Below, piece after piece: positions 10,663 to 21,880 of a DNA stretch of 64,000 bases; the stretch's first letter is position 1; each line of letters starts with the position of its first letter. Source of the DNA: Euphorbia lathyris (Eukaryota; Streptophyta; Magnoliopsida; Malpighiales; Euphorbiaceae). Where the stretch lies: assembly GCF_963576675.1 (NCBI RefSeq), contig NC_088912.1:58350895-58414894 (forward strand), read 5' to 3'. The notes under the pieces are model-generated. The model saw only the letters and a program-made list of their open reading frames with translations, had not been told where the DNA came from and did no database searches. The translations under genes and the position numbers were made by a program.

Positions 10663-13600
10663 TCATTTTTTAACAAAGTATTTGCGGAGGTTTTGGAGAT
10701 TCCACGTGCGTGGCAGTGTATTGCCCTCCATATCTTGTATTTTGAATGTGGCCGGTCCAACCTTGTCTACTATCTGGTATGGACCTGTCCAGTTAAGCCC
10801 CAACTTGCCCTTGCCTTCTAGAGATTGGACTTTGTCAGTTTTGCGAAGCACAAGATCTCCTATCTTTAGATCTACAAGCTTGGCATTTTTATCATGGTAA
10901 GCCGCGATCCGCTGTTTGTATGCTGCCATGCGTACATAGGATTGGTTCCTGCGATCCTCAACCTGATCCAAATGCTCCCTTAGTCGTTTGTTGTTGTCCT
11001 CTTCACAATAAAAGGCTACCCGATCACTAGGGACTTGTATTTCAACTGGGATCACGGCCTCCACTCCATGAGAAAGGGCGAATGGTGTTTCCCCAGTAGC
11101 TGTTCTTGGGGTGGTACGATAAGCCCATAAAACACTTGTAAGCTGATCCGCCCACTTCTTGTCATGCTCTCCCAACCTCTTCTTTATCCCCTTAACAATT
11201 GTCCGATTGGTAACTTCGGTCATTCCATTGGACTGAGGATAATAAACGGAGGCGAATCTGTTCAGGATGCCCAACCCCTCACAAAAAGCCTTGAATTTGC
11301 CACAGTTAAACTGTGTTTCGTTGTCAGTGATGATGGTATGTGGAATGCCATATCTTCCCACGATGTTGTCCTTGACAAACTCCACCATCTGTTCTGCTGT
11401 AATAGAGGAAACAGCCTCGGCTTCTACCCATTTGGTGAAATGGTCTACTGCCACTATTACGTACCTCTTTTGCCGGCGAGTTGGGGGAAATGGGCCAACG
11501 ATGTCTATTCCCCAGAGGGCGAATGGACGTCCCTTAATGATTGGCTTTTGGATATGTTTGATAGTATGTGACTCATTTGCGTGAATCTGACAATTGTGAC
11601 AAGATTCTACCAAACTCTGGGCATCTAATTCAGCTGTGGGCCAGTAGAAACCTGCTAACCTGGATTTCTTCAAGATCGTGGCGGATGCTTCATGCGACCC
11701 GTAAGATCCCTCGTGTAGCTCCTTGAGGATCTGCTGCCCTTCTTCTGGTAGAATGCATTTTAGCCAAGGATGACTAAAGGATTTTCTATAAAGACCATCA
11801 TTGATCAAGGAGAAATAAGCTGATCTCCTGACTATCCTCCGTGCCTCTTCCTTGTCTTCAGGTAATGTTCCATTTAGCAGATATTGGCGGATGACTGACC
11901 TCCAATCATCTTCCACCGTTGTGAGTAGGGACACTTCTTCAGGGGAAAATGCTGGAGCCATTTTTACTTCAAAGGGACAATCCGGGTCCGCCCATTTTTC
12001 CTCACAAGAAGCCATTTTGGCCAATTGATCAGCCTCTGTATTGGATTCCCTTGGTATGTGAATCAATTCCCACTTAGTTTCTTTAACTTCAAGGTGATCC
12101 AGCAACTTTTTGACTTCTGCTATATATTTGGCCAGAACCTCGTCTTTCACCTCGTAATTCTTGATTACTTGGTTGACCATTAGTTTTGAATCGCTATATA
12201 TCACGATCCGCTCTGGGGTGATTTCTTGAAGTAGACGTAATCCCAGTATCAGAGCTTCGTACTCAGCAGCGTTATTAGTGGCATGGAAATTTAATTTTGC
12301 TGCGTATCGCAATCTTATGTAGTGGGGACCTTTGATCACAACTCCCACACCTGCTCCATCCGCCGAGGAAGCTCCATCAGTGTACATCGACCATTCTTCT
12401 AACGGAGGCTTGGGATGAGATATCCCTTCGTCAGTGAATTCATTCACGAAGTCCGCCAGGACCTGACTTTTCAAAGATGATCTGCTTTCATATCTTACAT
12501 CAAATTCGCCCAGGCGAATCGCCCATTCCATCAACCTTCCTGAAGTGTCCAGCTTCTGCAATACCTTTCTCATTGGTATATTGGTTCGAACTATTACAGT
12601 ATGCGCCTGAAAATATGGCCTAAGGCGAACTGCCGTGGTTACAACAGCCAGTGCCATTTTATCCAGCTTTGAATATCTGGTTTCAGCGTCTTTCAAAACT
12701 TTGCTCACGTAATAAATTGGGAATTGTTGGCCATCTTCTTCTCGTATCATGACCGTGCATACGGCTTTATCCGTGACCGATACGTACATGTATAGATCCT
12801 CCCCTTTCAAAGGTCGGCTCATCATGGGTGGCTCTGTGAGGAACCGCTTGATTCCTTCGAAGGCATTTTGACAATCCTCATTCCACTCGAATGCTTTTTG
12901 TTTCTTGATGACTTCGAAAAAAGGCTGACATCTACGAGCTGAGCAAGAGATAAACCTGCCCAAGGCTATAATACGCTCGTTGAGGCGTTGTACTTCTCTG
13001 ATATTCTGGGGCGCTTGCATTTCTAGAACTGCTTTGACCTTGTCAGGATTTGGACTAACTCCTTTTTCGCTGATCATGAATCCTAAAAACTTCCCATATG
13101 TTGCCCCGAAAGTGCATTTCTCTGGATTCAACTTGATGTTGTGGTGCCGAAGTACGCCTAATACCTCCTTTATATCCTCTGCATGCCTTTCTACAGTTGT
13201 GCTTTTAATGATCATATCATCTACATAGACAGAATAATTACCGCTCTTATTGTCCGCGAATATCTTGTTCATCATCCTCTGATAGGTAGCACCTGCGTTC
13301 TTAAGCCTGAAGGGCATGACTTTAAAACAATAAGTAGCTTGATGCGTCACGAACGAGGTCTTGATTCTATCTGAGGGTTCCATGGGGATTTGATGATAAC
13401 TTGACTTCACGTCGGTAAAGGAATACATTGCGTGACCGGCAGTTCCATCTACAAGCATGTCTATGCATGGCAAAGGATAGTTATCCTTGGGGCAAGCTTT
13501 ATTGAGATCTATAAAGTCAATGCACATGCGGTAAGATCCGCCAGCTTTCTTGACTAGCACGACGTTCGCCAGCCACTGGGTGTAAAGTACCTCCTCAATG

Positions 13601-14235
13601 GCATCCGCCTTTTGGAGCTTGGTGATTTCTTCCTCTATCACCTTTTGCCTTTCCGGACCATGGTTTCTCCGCTTCTGAGCCACAGGAACTGCATCTTTAT
13701 CGATGTTGAGTTTATGGGTGATCACGTCCGGGCTAATTCCGGGGAGAACTTCATCCTTCCATGCGAAGACATCTTCAGCTTCACAAAGTACTTTGGTGAT
13801 TGCATCTCTGATCTTGCCTTGTAGCCCCTTAGCTATCCGCACCTGCTTCTCCTCTGCTATAAAGTACATTTCGGTTTCGCCCAAGGCCATTGTGACACGC
13901 TCCTCTTCGTCTTCTTCCTTAGATTGAGGGTGAATCATTAAGGATGCCGAATATGTTTCTTGGGCCACTTTTTGACAACCTTTGACCATCACACCTCCCT
14001 TGACCGTGGGAATGTAAAGTGTCAAATGGCGAATGGAGATAAGAGCTGCGACTTCGGAGATAAAAGGTCGTCCGAGGATAATATTGTAAGCTAATTGTCC
14101 ATCTAAGACCGAGAATTCCAAATCTCCTCTCCAAACTTGATCATTGTCAGTAAGCTCACAATCTAAAGTAACTTGGCCTTTCGTCTGAATGGTATGACCT
14201 GTTACTCCCAAAATGTCGACCACCGTCGGCTCCAC
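10663..14235 (-). CDS. Tat1 pol: protease C-terminus, RT, RNase H, archaeal-type RNase H, integrase
   Basis: 1190 codons without a stop. The protease C-terminal half (LDGQLAYNIILGRPF) is near residues 45-60. RT covers about 190-400, with SYHQIPMEPSDR and the catalytic YVDDMI near residue 338. The first RNase H (about 440-560) lacks the usual first Asp: it reads YVSVTDKAV. A second RNase H starts near residue 615 (MYTDGASS) with EYEALILGL, YSDSKLMVNQ and ESNTEADQLAKMA, giving the acidic set. Integrase follows with an HHCC region near 840-880 and the D, D, E region near 912-1003 (DIVGPFPP, TDNETQFN, GMTEVTNR). It continues the gag frame after a single TAA at 14257-14259. It looks nearly functional and recently active. 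Confidence 0.93.
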   Translation of the reverse strand: MEPTVVDILGVTGHTIQTKGQVTLDCELTDNDQVWRGDLEFSVLDGQLAYNIILGRPFISEVAALISIRHLTLYIPTVKGGVMVKGCQKVAQETYSASLMIHPQSKEEDEEERVTMALGETEMYFIAEEKQVRIAKGLQGKIRDAITKVLCEAEDVFAWKDEVLPGISPDVITHKLNIDKDAVPVAQKRRNHGPERQKVIEEEITKLQKADAIEEVLYTQWLANVVLVKKAGGSYRMCIDFIDLNKACPKDNYPLPCIDMLVDGTAGHAMYSFTDVKSSYHQIPMEPSDRIKTSFVTHQATYCFKVMPFRLKNAGATYQRMMNKIFADNKSGNYSVYVDDMIIKSTTVERHAEDIKEVLGVLRHHNIKLNPEKCTFGATYGKFLGFMISEKGVSPNPDKVKAVLEMQAPQNIREVQRLNERIIALGRFISCSARRCQPFFEVIKKQKAFEWNEDCQNAFEGIKRFLTEPPMMSRPLKGEDLYMYVSVTDKAVCTVMIREEDGQQFPIYYVSKVLKDAETRYSKLDKMALAVVTTAVRLRPYFQAHTVIVRTNIPMRKVLQKLDTSGRLMEWAIRLGEFDVRYESRSSLKSQVLADFVNEFTDEGISHPKPPLEEWSMYTDGASSADGAGVGVVIKGPHYIRLRYAAKLNFHATNNAAEYEALILGLRLLQEITPERIVIYSDSKLMVNQVIKNYEVKDEVLAKYIAEVKKLLDHLEVKETKWELIHIPRESNTEADQLAKMASCEEKWADPDCPFEVKMAPAFSPEEVSLLTTVEDDWRSVIRQYLLNGTLPEDKEEARRIVRRSAYFSLINDGLYRKSFSHPWLKCILPEEGQQILKELHEGSYGSHEASATILKKSRLAGFYWPTAELDAQSLVESCHNCQIHANESHTIKHIQKPIIKGRPFALWGIDIVGPFPPTRRQKRYVIVAVDHFTKWVEAEAVSSITAEQMVEFVKDNIVGRYGIPHTIITDNETQFNCGKFKAFCEGLGILNRFASVYYPQSNGMTEVTNRTIVKGIKKRLGEHDKKWADQLTSVLWAYRTTPRTATGETPFALSHGVEAVIPVEIQVPSDRVAFYCEEDNNKRLREHLDQVEDRRNQSYVRMAAYKQRIAAYHDKNAKLVDLKIGDLVLRKTDKVQSLEGKGKLGLNWTGPYQIVDKVGPATFKIQDMEGNTLPRTWNLQNLRKYFVKK

Positions 14236-14256
14236 CTGGACGGGATCAATCCTGAG

Positions 14257-16407
14257 TTAGGCGAATGCTCCTCGGGTAATGACATTACATGAACTTCCCA
14301 TATCAATCATTACCCTCTTCATTTCCCAACCTTCAACCATCATGGTGACAACCAGTGCATCCGTATGGGGTGGAATCTCAGGACCTGTGTCTGAGAAAGG
14401 GCGGTTTAATGATGTCCTATCAAGGGCGGTCGTCTTCGCCTTTTTCAATGCTGGCTGATAACCAGGTCCGCCTGCTATGACATTGATGGTACCCTTTCCT
14501 TTCTTCTTTGGGTCCTCCTTGGATCTATCATCTTCTTTTCCTTCCGCTTGGATGAACCGATCCAATTTACCTCTTTCAATGAGTCGTTCAATTTCTCGAG
14601 CTAATTCCCAGCAAGCATCTGTATCATGGCCATTTTTCCTATGATACTTACAATAATTTTTGGGATTTTTACCTTTATTGGTGTACTCCCCCCCTTTTGG
14701 CTCGGGGTATGAAATGCTCCGCTTGTGCTGGCTGTTCTCAATCCACATAAGAACTTCAGTTTTAGAAGCATTGAGAGGTGTGAAGGAGGTGACAAACGTT
14801 GATTTGTTCCGAGAATCCCTTCGTTTGTTTCGAGAGGAAGAATCCTGACGTTTGTCCTTGTCCCGGTCCCGAGGACGAGATTCGCCTCTATCCTTTTTTG
14901 GCGATGATGGCGAACCTCGACGGATGTCATCTACCTCTATAAAGTCTTTGCAACGCTCCATTAACTCTGCCATGCTGGTGGGCTTTTTACGAATGAGATC
15001 CTCTTGCAAACTTTTACAAGTAGTGTTTCTCACAAAACACTCCACAGCTACGGAGATATCTACATCAACGATTTGTATACACAATTGGTTGAAAGTGTCC
15101 ACATAGTCTCGGAGGGGTTCATTCGCCTTCTGCTTTAATTCAAAAAGCTTTCCAGATTTCACCACTGCAGGAATACAACCAGCAAATTTAGCACAAAATT
15201 CCCTGCTTAATTGATCAAAGCTGTTTATTGATCCTGGAGGTAGAGATTGAAACCACAAATAAGCTGGACGTCCCAGCGTGGTGACAAACATTTTGCAGAG
15301 CACGGGTTCGGTGGCTCGATTGAGCCTGGCCAAGATTCGATACTTTTGAACATGAGCCTCTGGATTATCTTTGCCTGTGTATATTGCGAGATTAGGAATC
15401 TTGAAAGCTCTGTCGGTTTCCTCTGCCTCGATCCAAGCTGCAAAAGGCGAATCCCTATTGGCGAATGGATTGTGCCTAGCATTTTCTTCGTTCATTTGGA
15501 GTACTAGGGCCCTCACTCTATCATCAAAATTCTCCGGATCCGCTCTGGGGCGACCCCTTCGTGGCGATCTGCTTGGAGAAGAAGAAGAGGAAGAACTTGA
15601 CTCAGACGATGGATCTGATGGCGAATGTCTTCCTGCATTACCACGTCCGCCCCCTCCTCTCCCTCCACCATCTCCTCCACCACTTCCTCTGCTTGGGGGA
15701 GTTGGACCATTTCCTCCTTGTTGACCTCCAGACGAGGTGTGTCCAACAGTTCCTAAAGATGGATGTGGCGGTGGTCCGCCTACATGAGATGTTTTTTCTG
15801 GCCTTTTGCTTCTTCTACGACTAGTAGATGGAGGTGATCTGCCACGGCGTGGGGATCATGCTCGCTTATTTTTATCCTTTTTATGCTTTTTACGAATGGG
15901 CTCCTTAAATCCGCCAAGAGACGAATTTGTCCGTGGGCGCCTAGGTACATTTGGTCCATCAAGATTAAACCTTGGAACCTCTGATCCGCCAGGAGGGACC
16001 GTATCATTCCCTCGACTTCCCTCACTAGGAAATAACTCCCTGATAACCGGTCGTTCGCCACCCGATGCCGTAGTAGTTATCATGGAATCAATGTTGTGAG
16101 CTTGAAGGAATGAAGAGCTATGGGCACCTGGTCCCAGACCAAAGTTTAATGGAGGTAAAGATGAGACAGCTGACGTAGATACCGTACTCCAACGAGGAGG
16201 AAGAGTCATGAATGCCCGGAGGCGGTTCCCAATTTCAAGCCCATACCGTGCCTCCATATCCCGAGCACACATATCGATGAAAGAAGCAGTGGGCATGTTT
16301 CCATCGATATTTGTTATAGGAGCAGTTGTGTTAGTGCGACCAGCACTAGATGGTGTAATTATCGGTGATTCAATCCCAGAGGAGGGATTTTGTCCTCCAT
16401 CGGTCAT
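14257..16407 (-). CDS. Tat1 gag and start of protease, one internal stop
   Basis: One frame of 716 codons before the TAA at 14257-14259, with an internal TGA at 15856-15858. The N-terminal part is Ser/Thr/Pro-rich and ends in a basic KKHKKDKNK stretch. After the TGA come SR-rich and Gly-rich segments, then the retrotransposon gag core (about 15516-14960: AYLWFQSLPPGSI, then FDQLSREFCAKFAG). The zinc-binding motif CKYHRKNGHDTDAC (about 14608-14650) has the C-H-H-C layout seen in Tat elements. The protease active site MIDMGSS (14291-14310) has Met in place of the usual Ser/Thr/Gly after Asp. The TAA falls only eight residues after GSS, inside the protease. Confidence 0.88.
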
Positions 16408-16450
16408 GATGTTTCAGTGTGAACGAAAAACCCTTTATTTGATCAAGGAT

Positions 16451-16468
16451 TCCACGTTCACCGCACCA
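16451..16468 (-). other. Primer binding site of Tat1, tRNA-Phe type
   Basis: The plus strand reads TCCACGTTCACCGCACCA, the 3' end of plant tRNA-Phe with one mismatch, two bases from the 5' LTR. Confidence 0.85.
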
Positions 16469-16470
16469 AT

Positions 16471-16951
16471 TGATAACAAGGGACAAATTTCTGATCGGAG
16501 CTCATCCCTGTGGGGGGCGTCGTTGGGTTCGACGGGGGAAACTCCGATGCCAAAGTCAGTAGAGAATATGAAGAATAAACTGTATTGACAAAGCTTAGAG
16601 AATATAGAAAAGTGTGAGTACCTTGATAGCCTAGAATGGTAGGCTATATATAGTTGAGAAGTTCCTAACCTCTAGGTAACTAGAAAGTCTCCATTGATGC
16701 TCATTTAATGGCGGTTACAAGTTACTCTTAACCTGGCGGGTAAGACAGTTAATGATCCATTTAATGATCCTTTATGGCCGAGCCGGCGGCCAGCCGTTAC
16801 CAAGGTGAATGGAGAGATTCGCGTTAGAGATCCGCCAGCGGATCTCCTAGAGCTAATCCAGGGAGATTCGCCTGCCGACTTCCTTTGCTACGTGGCATAC
16901 TTAAAGGCGAATATCTCTTTTGGTCCTCATGATAATATCTCGATGTTATCA
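16471..16951 (-). repeat. 5' LTR of Tat1
   Basis: 481 bp, collinear with 6998-7478 with about nine substitutions. The TATA box for minus-strand transcription is at 16644-16653. Confidence 0.96.
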
Positions 16952-18023
16952 CCTATCTAATTGGAGTTGACTCGGCCTGTACAAGTAAAACGAACGTCTC
17001 GCTATATGTGACTTGATATTATCCATAGTCATAAGATTCAGTTCAAGGATGTAGTTGATAATGGATCGAATTATACTGTAACTAATACGGAAAGGTCAAC
17101 GACGGAATCAACCTGTCTTCTTATAGCTCTGGGGGAATGTTTCGGATTTGCTAATCACATTTCGCGTACTCATTCCGTTATGCAAAGATTAAATATAATT
17201 CTGTGAAAATTAATTTAATAGTTGCATACGGCTAGAAGCAATAAGAACCTAATGGGTCACATATAAGACTTGGAGCCCAAAAGAGAAACACATGTTAATT
17301 AATTGATGGAAGCCCAACTGAGTCCACCAAGGCCCAGTAGATAGGGGTGGGGCGATTTTTATGTATGATAAATACATAAATATTTAATTTGATTTTAACA
17401 ATTCTAATTAGATTATAGTTGTGAATTAAATTAATTAAATGATAAATAAGTTAGGAGTTTTAATGAGATTAAATTGCTCCTATTATTATCCTATAAGGTT
17501 ATTATTATTATCTTTATATTTAAGATATAATTGTAAATAATAAATAAGAATTATATTCCGAATTAAATTCTTATTCAGTAACCTAATTCTATCTAACTAG
17601 GGTTTAGATACAAGAGAATATAAATACCCCCTATATGTGATTTTCGAAACACACATACTCAACCCAGGAGAGAGAATTTCGACCCACACTAGAGGACGAG
17701 ATTATCCACCGCTTCCTTCCGTTCAATTGATTTTCATCGCTTTCTCTTATTCCTTGATCTTGTGTTGATTTATTAGAGACAATCTATTCTTGATTGTTTT
17801 ATACGGTTGATATCTAACTTGATTTTGGATTGTGTTTTTGTCTTGTGCTCGGGAACTCGAAGTAAGAGTTGTGGGCACTTCGATTGCAACAGTAGATAGA
17901 ACATCAAAAGGTATTTCCTTCTATCCCTCTTTATATGAAATAACGATTAACGGATCTTGGGTTAATGGAAAAAGGTTAAAATTTTTATATTTCCGCTGCC
18001 AAACGTTTGCCTATTTTCCTTCA
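16952..18023 (+). repeat. 5' LTR of element C, second part
   Basis: Resumes at the right CCTAT duplication and is collinear with 24478-25548. It ends TTCCTTCA. It contains the U3 TATA box and the R-U5 stretch. Confidence 0.93.
17619..17626 (+). promoter_or_regulatory. TATA box in element C LTR
   Basis: TATAAATA followed by CCCCC. The same box occurs in the 3' LTR near 25143 and the solo LTR near 49633. Tat1 sits upstream of it, so U3 is now separated from the box. Confidence 0.65.
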
Positions 18024-18024
18024 G

Positions 18025-18039
18025 TGGTATCAGAGCCTG
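18025..18039 (+). other. Primer binding site of element C, tRNA-iMet type
   Basis: TGGTATCAGAGCCTG starts one base after the LTR and is the standard copia initiator-tRNA site. Confidence 0.93.
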
Positions 18040-19885
18040 CGTTAAATCCGTTATTTCATATATGAAAATTTAGAAGTTTTTCAATCAGATTGAATAAATA
18101 TTTATAGTTAGGTTAATTAACAAAAGTATTTTGATTAATTAGTTCTAAAGATAAATAAGTTTTAATTAATTATTAATTAAAATAGTTTATGCATATGTTC
18201 CTAATTATTTCGGTTGATAATCATTGTAACAAAATCTATTAGTTTTATAGTTACATTGATAAAAGTTAATTTTATTGATTCTAAAGATAAAACGGAAAAT
18301 CTATAATAGGTTTTCTTATTTTCTGAAAATCATTTTAAAACCGTTTTAAAACTGATATATATATATATATATAATTATAAAATATATATATATATATATA
18401 TATATATGGACAGCAGCTCGGGTCGCGCCTCGCGGCGCAACCCGGCCGCTGTCCCGCGGTTGCTGCCTCGCGGCAGCAACCGCGCAGCGGCTGGCCGCCG
18501 CTGCCGCAAGGCAGCTGCAAGGGCCAGGCGCGACAGGGCTGCTGCCAAATGGCAGCAGCCGCATCCTCGGGCCCGTCCCGAAACCCTCGTAATTTTAAAT
18601 CGTTTTAAAATAGTTTTTAAATATATATATATATATATGTTTCAGAAATTAATAGTTTTCTGTTTTGATTATCGAATGAATGAATTTATTTAAAAGTTTG
18701 TTTTACCTATTTGTAAATCAAAAGTATTAAATGAATTGAAATCAAAATAATTGGGACATGCATAAATTAAAGATTTGTATAGTTGTATTAATCTAAAAGG
18801 TTAATATAGAAGATACGAAACTATTAGAATTAAAATTGGATGAAAGTTAATTTGATGAGTAAATGTGATTAACCTAAATATTACATAAAATATTTTATGT
18901 AATCAACCAATTAAATTTATTTAATTGAGTCTATGCATATTTGGAGTTATGGACATATTTGGACCCTTTTTTTAGTCTTTTGGTATTTTTGAAATAGGGC
19001 CTGCGAGTCCTGCTTTTCTACTATCTATTGTAATTTCTCCTCTCATCTAATTCCCTTCAAGTTAATTGAAGTTTTCTTTAGTAGAATAGAAATTAATATG
19101 TAATTTCAAGGCGCCATGGAGAAGACGGAGGACCTAAAGATAAATATGTAATAGTTAGTATTTCCCTAGGTTTGGCCTTTTATTCCGTCTCTGGCTCGAC
19201 GAAATAATTTAGATGATATGTCCATAACGCCAATGTATGTGTCTGATGTATGCTAAAGCAAATCAAGACTAAGTTAGATTATGAGACTTAAAATAAAAAT
19301 CTCTCACTAATTAAAAGTTAAGTAAATAAGCAAGTTATTAAAATCGGTTGCCCCTCCCTAATATTATAATTCAGCCGGCAGTACTGGGGGCCTTTGGGTT
19401 GTTGAGCAAACTCAAGCTCGGGGTCTTATGGTAACACCTGAATTATTGAAAAATCATCTTTTCATGAATATGGGGTAATACTTAAATTAGATTATGATAA
19501 TTGGATGAGCAAACTCATGTTGTTATAAACTAATGGGCAATATGGTTGGGATTAATGTGAATAGCATATTAGTTACTAATGTGGTTAGTAACCCAATAAC
19601 CTAGGAATCACATCAAAGATGTGATTGGTTACATGAATCTACCTAACAAATGAGACTAGCTTGTTGAGCAAACTCAAGGTGAAATCTCAGGAGTTAGGAT
19701 CCTAGCTCACTAAAGGATTTGATAAATTCTTAGAATTAATATGGAGGGCTATTAATTTGGAAAAATAGTGGGAGCAATCTAAAATGAACAAAAGGCCTAT
19801 AATGATTGATGTATTTTAAAGCAAATGAATAACGCATGTTTACTCTTTCTCACTCTCAGGTTTAAATTAAAACACTCCTAAAATC
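18040..19885 (+). other. Long untranslated leader of element C
   Basis: About 1.85 kb without a credible gene. It holds AT microsatellites, a GC-rich hairpin island (18346-18640), and three copies of GAGCAAACTCA (near 19405, 19505 and 19664). Such a long leader suggests packaging or translation-control elements, but nothing shows which. Confidence 0.7.
18346..18640. repeat. GC-rich hairpin island between TA microsatellites
   Basis: A TA run (about 18353-18407) and a second (about 18620-18638) flank roughly 180 bases of very GC-rich DNA. It contains a perfect 13-bp stem (18455-18467 with 18472-18484, loop TCGC) and an 11-bp stem (18537-18547 with 18550-18560, loop AA). Both stems use the core GCTGCC/GGCAGC. 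Confidence 0.85.
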
Positions 19886-21880
19886 ATGACTAAAACCAAT
19901 CTGCAAAATATACTTACCGATAACAAGTTGAACGGTTCAAACTTCACTGACTGGTTTCGTAACCTCAAAATCGTTTTGAAGTTCGATAAGATAGGGTATG
20001 TACTTGATACAATGATGCCCCCTATCCCAACTGATGATGCTCCCATCGAAGAGATTGATGCTTACCAAAAGCACAAAGCTGATGACGATCATGCGGGATG
20101 CATCATACTTGCATCGATGACACCGGAATTGCAAAGGCAACATGAGGAAATGGATGCCTATTCCATCATCATGCACCTAAAGGAATTGTTTGGAAAACAA
20201 ACTAGGTGCAAACGCTACGAGATATCAAAATTGCTATATCGTTGCAGGATGCAAGAGGGCACATCTGTGATGACACATTGTGTCAAGATGATTGGCTATA
20301 TTACCAAGCTTTCTAGTATTGGATTCGCGATGGATAACGAACTAAGCATAGACTTAATTCTTCAATCCCTCCCAGAGAGTTATTCGCAGTTCATCATGAA
20401 CTACCAGATGAATGACTTGCAAACCTCTCTTGAAGAGCTAGCAAATATGCTCAAGTCAGTTGAGCCCAATATGAAGAAAGACAAGGCAATACCGGCTCTT
20501 GTCATAGAGGGATCAAAGAAGAGGAAGGGGAATTTTCCCAATCCTAAATATCCCAAGAAAGGCAAGAGGGCCATGCCCACTAGAGCTAAGGGAAAGGAAG
20601 TGAAGAAGCCCAAGGGAGAGTGCCACTTCTGTGGTAAAGACGGGCATTGGAGAAGGAACTGCAAGGAGTACCTTGCCTCCCTCAAGAAGGGAAAGGATGG
20701 TGCTTCAACATCTAGTATGTTTTATATTGAAATAAATACAATTTCAGAGTCTGAATCTTGGGTACTTGATACCGGATGCGGATCTCATATTTGTACAAAT
20801 ATGCAGGAACTAAATCGGACTAAGGAATTGAAGAACGGAAACATAAACTTGCGAGTAGGAAATGGAGCAAGAGTTGCCGCCCTTGCTGTTGGAGATTATG
20901 CTTTAATTTTGCACTCTGGGCTTGTAATGGAATTAGGGAACTGTTTGTATGTTCCTGAAATGTCCAGAAACAGTATTTCTATTAGCCGTCTTGTTGACGA
21001 CGGTTTTCATATTTCAATAAAAGATAAACATTGCGAATTTTATAGAGATGGGATTTTCTATTTTTCAGGAATATCACAAAATGGGATTTATGTGCTAGAT
21101 GACAAAATTTCTGTTTTCGCAATTGATACCAAAAGACATAAGCTAGATAATTCGACTTACTTGTGGCATTGTCGTTTAGGCCATATAAACAAAAGACGCA
21201 TGCTTAAGCTACACCAAGATGGGCTTATAGATTCAATTGATTCTGAATCATTGGAAACATGCGAAGCATGTTTAAAAGGTAAAATGACAAAGACACCCTT
21301 TAGCAATAAAGGTGAGCGTGTATCAGACACTCTAGGATTAATACATTCAGATGTATGCGGTCCTATGTCAGTCCAAGTAAGAGGAGGATTCAGATACTTC
21401 ATAAGCTTTATAGACGACCATTCCAGATATGGTTATGTTTACTTAATGAAGCACAAGTCCGAAGCTTTTGAGAAATTCAAATGCTTCAAGAATGAAGTAG
21501 AAAATCAATTAGGAAAGAAAATAAAGATGCTTCGATCCGATCGAGGTGGCGAATATCTTTCAGATGATTTTCTGAATTATCTAACTGAATGTGGAATATG
21601 CTCACAATGGAAACCTCCATATACACCACAACACAATGGTGTATCCGAAAGGAGGAACCGTACCTTACTAGATATGGTACGATCTATGATGAGCATATCA
21701 TTGCTTCCAAAGACATTTTGGGGCTATGCCTTTGAAACTGCCCTCTTCACCCTAAATCGAGTACCAACTAAATCCGCTAGTTCCACACCATATGAATTGT
21801 TCGTTGGTAGGAAACCCACATTCTCATTCATGAGAGTATGGGGTTGTTCAGCATTTGTCAAACGCATATCGTTCAGATGA
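19886..21880 (+). pseudogene. Element C gag, protease and integrase, 3' end lost by deletion
   Basis: 664 codons. The gag N-terminus is LNGSNFTDWFRNLKIVL, and the knuckle CHFCGKDGHWRRNC is at 20621-20662. The protease site is WVLDTGCGSH (about 20758-20790). The integrase zinc region has HCRLGH and CEACLKGK (about 21165-21290), and its core has HSDVCGP, RSDRGGEY and SERRNRT. The frame ends soon after WGCSAFVKRIS, where about 30 residues normally found between integrase and RT are missing. The deletion also shifts the frame into the next ORF. The start is the first ATG after the leader and begins a normal copia gag. Confidence 0.88.

Larger units (their letters stand above)
6998..16951 (-). mobile_element. 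Tat1: young Ty3/gypsy Tat-lineage retrotransposon with an antisense gene
   Basis: Target duplication CCTAT at 6993-6997 and 16952-16956. Identical-length 481-bp LTRs (6998-7478 and 16471-16951) end in a perfect TGATAAC/GTTATCA pair. The LTRs differ at about nine sites by eye, near 1.9 percent, so the insertion is recent. The order on the minus strand is LTR, tRNA-Phe primer site, gag, protease, RT, RNase H, archaeal-type RNase H, integrase, then a plus-strand antisense gene, purine tract and LTR. The second RNase H and the antisense ORF are marks of the Tat lineage. Gag-pol is one frame with two stops. Confidence 0.96.

Noticed and set aside
11164..11584. Plus-strand ORFs opposite Tat1 integrase
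   Set aside because: Shadows of the conserved minus-strand pol frame, no independent motif.
17832..18065. Recurring 65-75 codon ORF (also at 25357-25566 and 49846-50049)
   Set aside because: It is the R-U5 part of copia LTR copies; similarity is due to LTR duplication, and the frame runs out at the LTR edge.
18406..18693. Arg/Ala-rich ORF through the GC island
   Set aside because: Its composition follows from GC-rich hairpins and TA repeats; it lies in the leader of element C and has no domain.
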